A stretch of 8,799 bases of DNA from Kiritimatiellota bacterium (GTDB lineage Bacteria; Verrucomicrobiota; Lentisphaeria; Victivallales; JAADHT01). Shown piece after piece: positions 1 to 5,623 of the stretch. How positions within the stretch are numbered: position 1 is the first letter of the stretch; every line of letters begins with the position of its first letter. The position numbers and the translations under genes were made by a program. Location of the stretch: the NCBI GenBank assembly GCA_013151705.1, contig JAADHT010000160.1, positions 13,700-22,498 on the forward strand, read 5' to 3'. Under the pieces are notes generated by a model. The model was given only the letters and a program-made list of their open reading frames with translations, searched no databases and was not told the origin of the DNA.

Positions 1-252
1 TTCGACTATCCGACTTTCATCGTCGACGCGTATACCAAACGGGTTTTCGCCAGACATTTTGACACTCCGCCGGATATGGATTACGAGGATTTGCGGAACC
101 TCGTTATGGATAATATGGAGAACTCTCCGAAACTGTTCAACGAGTTCCACGCGCTCATCGTGAGGGTGGCCAAAGAGTCCTGCCTCAAATCGAAATGCGC
201 GGACGATTGTCCGTTGCTTTTATCGGGGGCGGATTCGGCGGGGCTTGGTTGA
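1..252 (+). CDS. Endonuclease III / HhH-GPD family DNA glycosylase, C-terminal fragment
   Basis: This is the 3' end of a gene that begins before the window; 83 residues and a TGA stop are visible in frame 1. The fragment starts with FDYPTFIVDAYTKRVFARHF. This matches the HhH-GPD region containing the catalytic aspartate of endonuclease III-like base-excision glycosylases (VDAYT-R-F, Asp at visible residue 9). The NEFHALIVRVAKE segment followed by a cysteine-rich tail (C61, C66, C70, then PL) matches the C-terminus of the 'endonuclease III domain' / MagIII-like branch. Family members remove damaged bases such as 3-methyladenine or oxidised pyrimidines, in the cytoplasm. Only three cysteines are present (spacing C-x4-C-x3-C) rather than the C-x6-C-x2-C-x5-C of the E. 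coli Nth iron-sulfur cluster, so a standard 4Fe-4S cluster is doubtful. Substrate cannot be assigned because the helix-hairpin-helix lies outside the window. Family call fairly sure; exact type not. Confidence 0.72.
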   Translation, partial: FDYPTFIVDAYTKRVFARHFDTPPDMDYEDLRNLVMDNMENSPKLFNEFHALIVRVAKESCLKSKCADDCPLLLSGADSAGLG

Positions 253-387
253 TGTTGAGGAACACCTGAATTTTAAACATGAGCCGGGGGGCATCCCAAA
301 CTTGTTTCATCAGCGAGCGTCGAGGAAGTTGTCGAAGGTGTATGTTGATTTTACAAGGTTGAAAAAGCGTGTGTTTCGAGAAAACGC

Positions 388-397
388 AGGAGGTGAT
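388..397 (+). promoter_or_regulatory. Ribosome binding site that fixes the DUF4432 gene start
   Basis: AGGAGGTGAT lies directly before the ATG at 398 and matches the full complement of the bacterial 16S rRNA 3' end. It decides the start of the downstream gene: the same reading frame is open upstream to a TTG at 245, but that extension has no such site and reads back over the end of the glycosylase gene. Confidence 0.8.
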
Positions 398-1426
398 ATG
401 AGTTACATCGGGGAAAAAGAGGAGTTGAGGCGCAGGATTGGATGTATGAGGCAGGTGGCGGGAATCCGCGAGATGGTGTTGAACGATGGTTTGGCGCGTG
501 GAATAAGAATCGCCGAGATCGACAACGGAAGCGGGCTTTCATTCAAAGTGTTGTTGGACCGCGGAATGGATTTGGAGGAGACTCGATTCAAGGGCTTGCC
601 GATAGCTTGGAGAACGCCCAACGGCCCCTCGCATCCGGCTTTCGCCCAACGCGAGGGTATTGGTTGGCTGAGAACCTGGGGAGCTGGATTGTTGACTGGT
701 TGCGGTATGCTGAATGTCGGCGTTCCAGCTTCCGTGCCGGACGGCGAGGAGACCGGACTTCATGGGCGCGTCTCGCATTTGCCGGCCGAGAATTGCGCTG
801 TCCGCGAGGAATGGGGCGAAGACGGCGAATACCACTTGTCAGTGAGCGGCACCGTCAGGCAGGCGCGCCTGTACGGCGAGAATCTTGTCCTCCGCCGGAC
901 CGTATCCACCGTGATGGGGAGGAACGTCATAAAAATCGACGACGAGATAGTCAACGAGGGTTTCAGACCTTCGCCGTTTATGATGTTGTATCACATAAAC
1001 ATAGGGTATCCCGTGGTCTCTCCGTCCTCCGTCTTGTCCGCTGTGGAGCACAATGTCGTTCCACGCAACGATGTCGCGGCGGCAAAATTGGATGTGTGGA
1101 ACAAATGCTCGGAACCCGATCCGGAAGCGGCGGAGCTCTGTTTCTATCACGATATTCCCGCCGGAGATGATGGTATGTCGAGATGCGCCATTCGCAACGA
1201 TGAGTTGGGATTGGAGGTGGAGGTCGCGTATAGGGCGGCGGAGCTTCCGTATTTCACGCAATGGAAAATGATGGGGGTGGGAGAATACGTGATAGGTCTT
1301 GAACCTGCGAACTGCCATGTCGAGGGACAGATTGCCGAACGCGAAAAGTTCGACACGTTGAAATCCCTGCGACCTGGCGAGAAAGTCGAGCATTCGCTTG
1401 AGATTTCAGTGAACGAGCCGCGCTAG
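398..1426 (+). CDS. DUF4432 family protein (aldose 1-epimerase-like)
   Basis: The gene encodes 342 residues, a usual length for DUF4432 proteins, which have the galactose-mutarotase-like beta-supersandwich fold. Recognisable segments are GLSFKVLLDRGMDLEETRF (residues 46-64), the WLRTWGAGLLTGCGMLNVG stretch (90-108), GLHGRVSHLPAE (120-131), LYHINIGYP (197-205) and GLEPANCHVEGQ (300-311). H122, H199 and E302 sit where mutarotases of this fold keep catalytic or sugar-binding residues, so binding of a hexose-like sugar is likely. The substrate is not known. No signal peptide or membrane segment is seen, so it should be cytoplasmic. The start at 398 is set by a near-perfect ribosome binding site; family homology also begins soon after it (RRRIGCMRQVAGIREMVL). 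It lies 145 bp after the glycosylase stop and 63 bp before murC, on the same strand. No sugar-catabolism or transport genes are adjacent, so context gives no pathway. Family call is firm; the reaction is inferred. Confidence 0.85.
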   Translation: MSYIGEKEELRRRIGCMRQVAGIREMVLNDGLARGIRIAEIDNGSGLSFKVLLDRGMDLEETRFKGLPIAWRTPNGPSHPAFAQREGIGWLRTWGAGLLTGCGMLNVGVPASVPDGEETGLHGRVSHLPAENCAVREEWGEDGEYHLSVSGTVRQARLYGENLVLRRTVSTVMGRNVIKIDDEIVNEGFRPSPFMMLYHINIGYPVVSPSSVLSAVEHNVVPRNDVAAAKLDVWNKCSEPDPEAAELCFYHDIPAGDDGMSRCAIRNDELGLEVEVAYRAAELPYFTQWKMMGVGEYVIGLEPANCHVEGQIAEREKFDTLKSLRPGEKVEHSLEISVNEPR

Positions 1427-1467
1427 TAGGGCGCTTTCCCGCTTATCAACCCTTGAATTATTCTTTC

Positions 1468-1493
1468 GGAGCAGCATGTTTGCCTCATTATGA
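1468..1493 (+). promoter_or_regulatory. Possible five-codon leader overlapping the murC start (translational coupling)
   Basis: A GGAG at 1468-1471 stands four bases before an ATG at 1476. That ATG opens a five-codon frame (MFASL) whose TGA overlaps the murC ATG as ATGA at 1490-1493. The murC ATG has no close ribosome binding site of its own, as the GGAG is 18 bases away. Ribosomes could therefore load at the mini-ORF and restart at murC. This is read from sequence only; the peptide itself shows nothing, and chance is quite possible. Confidence 0.3.
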
Positions 1494-2827
1494 GCGAGAT
1501 TTCCAACAAACGGATACATTTCATTGGTTGCGGCGGCGTCGGAATGGTGGGTGTCGCCAAAATCGCTTTGGAGATGGGGTCGGTCGTATCCGGCTCGGAC
1601 ATGCTTGAGAGCGTCAACACGCGTCTGCTCGCCTCGCTTGGAGCAACGGTTTCCATCGGACACGACTCCTTCGATATTTCAACTTTCCTGCCTGATATCA
1701 TCGTTCGCTCCTCCGCCGTCGCCGACGACAACCCGGAATTCGCCGCTTACGTCGCCGCCGGGGCTCCTTCAATGCGCCGCGGGGAGTTTCTAGCGGAAAT
1801 AGCGGCGCAATACGATACCGTCGTCGCGGTCGCCGGTTCCCATGGTAAGACGAGCGTTACCGCGCTTTTGACGCATATTTTGAAAACCGCCGGATTTTCT
1901 CTCGGGTACATGGTCGGCGGTAAGGTCGATGGCTGGGACGCTCCGGCGGCCGCCGGAGTTGACAGGCGCCTGTTTATAACCGAGTCCGACGAGAGCGACG
2001 GGACGCAGATATTTCTCACGCCAAAGATTCTTCTGCTCACGAATGTCGAGGACGATCATTCCTGGAGCGTGGGAGGTGTGGATGTGTTGTTTGCGAACTT
2101 CGCGGAGATCGCCTCCAAAGCCGATGTTGTTCTATGTGGCGAAAGTGGAGCGGCCGCAGTCGTTCCGACGAATCATCCGGATGTTCGTTTGCCGGCCACG
2201 TCCGCCTCTTCCTCCGATGCGGAAGATAATGAAAACGCCCGCGGCTTTCGCGAACGGAACGCGGAACTCGCGGTCGAGGGAGCCGTTTTGCTGGGGGTGT
2301 CGCGGGAATTCGCCGAGAAGGCCGCAGTCTCTTTTCCGGGGGTGAGCCGCAGAATGACCATTCACATTGACGAACCCGGTTTTCTGCTTGTGGAGGATTA
2401 CGCTCATCATCCGACGGAGGTTCGCGGCGCGTTGTCGGTCATTCGCTCGATGGCCCCGCAAAATCGTCTGCGCGTCGTGTTCCAGCCGCATAGATACTCG
2501 AGACTCGCGAAATATATCTACGAGTTCGCACGCGAACTCCGCGAAGGCGCGGACGAGGTGTTGGTCGCTCCGGTTTTTGCCGCTTGGACCGAATCAGGCG
2601 ACATAGATTCCGCGAATCTCGCGGAGGCGATAGGCTGGAAGGCGTCGCTTTGCTCTTCCGACTGGCAAACTGTCGCCGCCGCGATTCTCGCGGGCCGTTC
2701 CGCCGCGCCCGAGACGGTCGCGGTGCTTGGCGCCGGGGATATTGACGTGTTGATGGCGGAGTTGGTGGAGCAATTGGCGCGGCGGACACAACGGACACAA
2801 CGGACACAACGGACACAACGGACATAA
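1490..2827 (+). CDS. murC: UDP-N-acetylmuramate--L-alanine ligase (MurC), compact form
   Basis: MurC makes the first cytoplasmic addition of the peptidoglycan stem peptide, joining L-alanine to UDP-MurNAc with ATP. The 445-residue product shows all three Mur-ligase domains. The N-terminal Rossmann-type motif is GCGGVGM (13-19). The ATP loop is GSHGKTS (116-122), followed by ESDESDG (165-171) and TNVEDDH (184-190). The C-terminal domain has DYAHHPTE (303-310), FQPHRYSR (331-338) and GAGD (414-417). ESDESDG and the TNxExDH context favour MurC over Mpl. Between VVLCGE (213-218) and the remnant of the usual GxHNxxN helix (RERNAEL, 254-260) there are only about 35 residues. This part is some 40 residues longer in E. 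coli MurC, so the central sheet looks trimmed. The last 15 residues are RTQ repeats encoded by a tandem repeat. The start at 1490 lacks a nearby ribosome binding site, and an in-frame TGA at 1454 limits extension. Neighbours are not cell-division/cell-wall genes. Confidence 0.93.
   Translation: MSEISNKRIHFIGCGGVGMVGVAKIALEMGSVVSGSDMLESVNTRLLASLGATVSIGHDSFDISTFLPDIIVRSSAVADDNPEFAAYVAAGAPSMRRGEFLAEIAAQYDTVVAVAGSHGKTSVTALLTHILKTAGFSLGYMVGGKVDGWDAPAAAGVDRRLFITESDESDGTQIFLTPKILLLTNVEDDHSWSVGGVDVLFANFAEIASKADVVLCGESGAAAVVPTNHPDVRLPATSASSSDAEDNENARGFRERNAELAVEGAVLLGVSREFAEKAAVSFPGVSRRMTIHIDEPGFLLVEDYAHHPTEVRGALSVIRSMAPQNRLRVVFQPHRYSRLAKYIYEFARELREGADEVLVAPVFAAWTESGDIDSANLAEAIGWKASLCSSDWQTVAAAILAGRSAAPETVAVLGAGDIDVLMAELVEQLARRTQRTQRTQRTQRT
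2783..2827 (+). repeat. 9-bp tandem repeat encoding the MurC C-terminal tail and stop codon
   Basis: Four perfect copies of CGGACACAA run from 2783 to 2818, followed by a fifth copy, CGGACATAA (2819-2827). A further partial match, CGGACGCGG, follows. Nine bases equal three codons (Arg-Thr-Gln), so copy-number change keeps the murC frame and only lengthens or shortens the tail. In the fifth copy a C-to-T difference turns the CAA codon into TAA, which is the murC stop. Confidence 0.93.
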
Positions 2828-2877
2828 CGGACGCGGCGGACTGGAGAATCGAATCTCGTCGGCCGGAGGGGGGGGTA
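2828..2877. other. 50-bp convergent intergenic gap between murC and gyrB
   Basis: This is the whole space between the murC stop and the gyrB stop. No convincing Rho-independent terminator is visible: the best inverted repeat is a four-base-pair GAGA/TCTC at 2844-2857 with no T-run on either strand. A run of eight G (2868-2875) lies just past the gyrB stop. Transcripts of the two genes probably overlap here. Confidence 0.5.
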
Positions 2878-5373
2878 TCAGATATCCAGATCCTTCACCG
2901 TGGCGGCGTACTTCTCTATGTAGTTTCTGCGCGGCTCCACATCGTCGCCCATCAGGAGTGAGAACATCCGTTCCGCTTGAAAAGCGTCGTCCATCGAAAC
3001 CTGTATCATTTTTCTGTTGGCCGGCTCCATGGTAGTCTCCCAAAGTTGTTCGGCGTTCATTTCACCAAGACCTTTGTAGCGCTGTATTTGGAGGCCTTGA
3101 CGTCCTATTTTTTTAATCTCGTCGAACAGACTGTAGAGGGAACCGGCCGTTTTAGCGTCGTCGTCGTCGTCCGAGGATGTCGATATGGAGAAAAGCTCTT
3201 TGTCCCCGCCGTAAAGGTTTGAAACATCCAAACCGTGCTTTTTCAAGTTTTCGGCGAGTTCCTCGCAAGCCTTCGCCTCGTGGATGGTCATCACGTCTAT
3301 GGCCGAGTTCATTTCAGTACGCATAGGCTCGGTGCTTTCCGCGATTTCCGCGGACACTTCGGCTGTCTCGCTGTTTTTGTCGAGCCGTTTTTCAGCGGCC
3401 TCGATAGCTTCGGCCTCCTCCAAATCGGAGTACGTGTAGATTTCCGTCAGTGTGCCGTCCAATTCACGGACTGTTATCTTGGCTGTTGGAAAGTGGCCTT
3501 CATCATCGCGTAGCAGAATGTATTTGCTCGGCTCGATTCCGTGTCTTTCAAGACCGACTCCGATATGCCGGGCGTTGTTGACCAATTCCAGGGAGGCTTT
3601 CAACTCGTCCAGATTTAATTCGGAGTCCGGGAGGCGCTTGACTGAGATATCATCGCACCCGAGTTCGATAAGGTAGTCGTCCAGTTGATCCTCGGTGTCG
3701 ATATAGCGCTCTTTTTTTCTGCGGCGCACTTTGAACAGAGGAGGTTTGGCTATGTAAACGTATCCATGCTCGATGAGTGGCTTCATCTGCCTGAAAAAGA
3801 ATGTGAGGATCAACGTGCGGATATGCGATCCGTCCACGTCGGCGTCCGTCATTATAACTATTCTGTGGTATCTGGCTTTGGTTACGTCGAACTCGTCCTG
3901 TCCGACTCCGCATCCAACAGCCGCTATGAGCGATTGTATTTCCTTGTTTTGGAGGATTTTGTCCAACCGCGCCTTTTCGACGTTGAGGAGTTTTCCCCTG
4001 ATCGGCAGTATGGCTTGGAACGAGCTGTCTCTGCCTTGTTTCGCTGACCCGCCCGCCGAATCACCCTCGACGATGTATATCTCGCATTTCGATGGATCGT
4101 TCTCCGAGCAGTCGGATAGTTTTCCGGGAAGCGCGAAACCCTCTAAAGCGCCTTTGCGTTGAACCAGATCGCGGGCTTTTTTAGCCGCCTCGCGGGCTCT
4201 GGCCGCCGTCAACGCCTTGTTTATCACCTCTTTCGCCGTCGCCGGGGTTTCTTCCAAGAAGGCCCCCAACCCTTCATTCACCACCGATTCGACGATGCCG
4301 CGGATTTCGCCGTTTCCCAATTTCGTTTTGGTTTGCCCTTCGAACTGGGGATCTGGGATTTTCACGCTGAGCACCGCGGCGAGGCCCTCTCTCGCGTCGT
4401 TGCCGGTTATGCCTTTCTCGTTTTTCAGCATGTTGTGGGCTTTAGCGTAGGCGTTTATGGTTCTCGTCAGCGCGGTTTGGAAACCGGTCAAGTGTGTTCC
4501 GCCTTCGATGGTGTTTATGTTGTTCGCATAGCTGTAGATGGTTTCGGCGAAGGAGTCGTTGTATTGCATCGCCAGTTCGACCTCCACTCCGTCCTTTTCT
4601 TTGTTGAGGTATATGACTTCGGGATTCAGTGGTTGTTTATTCAGATTGAGGTGTTGTACGAATTCGGAGATGCCGCCTTCGTAGTGGAATATCTCCGAAC
4701 GCGGGGGATCCTCCCTTTCATCGGTGAGAGTGATGGTCACGCCTTTGTTGAGGAACGCCAGCTCTCTCAGACGGTTCGCGAGAATATCCCAAGTGAAGTC
4801 GCTTACGGAGAAAATGTCGGGATCAGGTTTGAAAGTAACCAACGTGCCGGTGTCGCTGACGGGACGCACTTTCACCAGAGAGCTGGCTACATCGCCTCTT
4901 TCAAAACGCATGTGATGGGCCGCTCCATCCCTGTGCACCTCCACCTCCAGCCATTCGCTGAGAGCGTTCACGCAAGAGACTCCCACCCCATGGAGTCCTC
5001 CGGAAACCTTGTAGGCGTTGTGGTCGAATTTTCCTCCGGCATGCAAAACCGTCATAACCACTTCGACCGCCGGCTTGCCTTCGCCTTCGTGCATGTCCAC
5101 AGGAATTCCGCGCCCGTCGTCGCCCACCGTCACGCTGTTGTCGACATGCACGGTGACGTCGATGGTGCTCGCGAAACCGGCAAGAGTCTCGTCGATGCTG
5201 TTGTCAACCACTTCATAGACCAGATGGTGGAACCCACGCTGCCCTGTGTCGCCAATATACATGCTAGGCCGCATTCTGACGGCCTCCAATCCTTCCAAGA
5301 CGGTGATGCCGTCGGCATTGTAGGTGGTGGGATCCAAGTTTTCATCCAAGTTCGTGTTGATTTCCTCCGACAT
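2878..5373 (-). CDS. gyrB: DNA gyrase subunit B
   Basis: This is the ATPase subunit of the type IIA topoisomerase that introduces negative supercoils, acting as GyrA2B2 on DNA. The product is 831 residues. The GHKL ATPase domain shows EVVDNSIDE (54-62), DDGRGIP (85-91) and GGLHGVGVSCVNALS (125-139). The transducer shows the QTKTKLGN lysine loop (347-354). The TOPRIM domain has EGDSAGGSAKQGRD (436-449), GKLLNVEKARLD (460-471) and the metal-binding DADVDGSH (510-517). The tail has RYKGLGEMNAEQLWETTM (765-782). About 560-760 is the long insert known from Gram-negative GyrB; here it holds an acidic E/A-rich stretch (650-690) and a DDDDD run (735-739). The ATG at 5373 is preferred because GAGGAG lies seven bases upstream; an in-frame ATG at 5388 would add five residues with no such site. 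TOPRIM and ATPase residues are intact. ParE is the alternative, but the insert and DNA-gyrase-type motifs favour GyrB. No gyrA, recF or dnaN is adjacent. Confidence 0.95.
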   Translation of the reverse strand: MSEEINTNLDENLDPTTYNADGITVLEGLEAVRMRPSMYIGDTGQRGFHHLVYEVVDNSIDETLAGFASTIDVTVHVDNSVTVGDDGRGIPVDMHEGEGKPAVEVVMTVLHAGGKFDHNAYKVSGGLHGVGVSCVNALSEWLEVEVHRDGAAHHMRFERGDVASSLVKVRPVSDTGTLVTFKPDPDIFSVSDFTWDILANRLRELAFLNKGVTITLTDEREDPPRSEIFHYEGGISEFVQHLNLNKQPLNPEVIYLNKEKDGVEVELAMQYNDSFAETIYSYANNINTIEGGTHLTGFQTALTRTINAYAKAHNMLKNEKGITGNDAREGLAAVLSVKIPDPQFEGQTKTKLGNGEIRGIVESVVNEGLGAFLEETPATAKEVINKALTAARAREAAKKARDLVQRKGALEGFALPGKLSDCSENDPSKCEIYIVEGDSAGGSAKQGRDSSFQAILPIRGKLLNVEKARLDKILQNKEIQSLIAAVGCGVGQDEFDVTKARYHRIVIMTDADVDGSHIRTLILTFFFRQMKPLIEHGYVYIAKPPLFKVRRRKKERYIDTEDQLDDYLIELGCDDISVKRLPDSELNLDELKASLELVNNARHIGVGLERHGIEPSKYILLRDDEGHFPTAKITVRELDGTLTEIYTYSDLEEAEAIEAAEKRLDKNSETAEVSAEIAESTEPMRTEMNSAIDVMTIHEAKACEELAENLKKHGLDVSNLYGGDKELFSISTSSDDDDDAKTAGSLYSLFDEIKKIGRQGLQIQRYKGLGEMNAEQLWETTMEPANRKMIQVSMDDAFQAERMFSLLMGDDVEPRRNYIEKYAATVKDLDI

Positions 5374-5380
5374 ACAAAAA

Positions 5381-5386
5381 CTCCTC
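5381..5386 (-). promoter_or_regulatory. gyrB ribosome binding site
   Basis: On the minus strand GAGGAG lies seven bases before the ATG at 5373. It overlaps the alternative ATG at 5388-5386, so initiation at 5373 is the better choice. Confidence 0.7.
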
Positions 5387-5451
5387 ATTTATTTGAAACG
5401 CGTCACATCTGAATTTGACGAAACAATCACTGACGTGCGGGGGCGAAATGG

Positions 5452-5480
5452 AATATAACTTCAAAACGGAGATAATCCAA
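5452..5480 (-). promoter_or_regulatory. Candidate gyrB promoter
   Basis: On the minus strand, TTGGAT (5480-5475) is followed after 17 bases by TATATT (5457-5452), a five-of-six match to the sigma-70 -10 box. Transcription would start near 5445 and leave a leader of about 70 bases before gyrB. The leader contains a CGTCA/TGACG inverted repeat (5401-5420). It was found by eye from consensus only. Confidence 0.4.
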
Positions 5481-5531
5481 CTCCAAAACCCATTTTTCGC
5501 AGGCATATTCATCTTTATTGCGAACCAGGTG

Positions 5532-5560
5532 TTGCGTAATGGGACTGTAGGGTGTATATT
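5532..5560 (+). promoter_or_regulatory. Candidate promoter for the TPR gene
   Basis: TTGCGT (5532-5537), a 17-base spacer and TATATT (5555-5560) form a sigma-70-like arrangement within an AT-rich patch. The start would be near 5567, about 57 bases before the GTG start of the TPR gene. The -35 box matches only in its TTG. With the gyrB candidate promoter it makes the 250-bp region divergent. Confidence 0.4.
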
Positions 5561-5623
5561 TAATAGTGAAATGCTTTTAGAGGTTCCATTTGTCTTAGTG
5601 GTTCAGCAAACCAAGAGGCGGTA

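Noticed and set aside
245..397. 51-residue N-terminal extension of the DUF4432 protein from TTG 245
   Set aside because: It overlaps the glycosylase stop, shows no family similarity, and the ribosome site at 388-397 points to ATG 398.
442..1170. 242-residue plus-strand frame and several minus-strand frames over the DUF4432 gene
   Set aside because: Arg/Ser-rich translations without motifs, fully overlapped by a gene with clear family similarity and a strong ribosome site.
2844..2857. GAGA/TCTC inverted repeat as a terminator for murC or gyrB
   Set aside because: Only four base pairs and no T-run on either strand.
2868..2875. Run of eight G next to the gyrB stop as a phase-variable tract
   Set aside because: It lies outside both coding regions and any visible promoter, so length change would have no evident effect.
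3157..3172. GTC trinucleotide run inside gyrB as a microsatellite
   Set aside because: It encodes the Asp run in the acidic insert of GyrB; short and in frame, with no sign of being more than a low-complexity linker.
4159..5412. 417-residue open frame on the plus strand opposite gyrB
   Set aside because: It is exactly antisense to the conserved gyrB ATPase and transducer regions, has no recognisable domain, and is the usual by-product of codon bias in the real gene.
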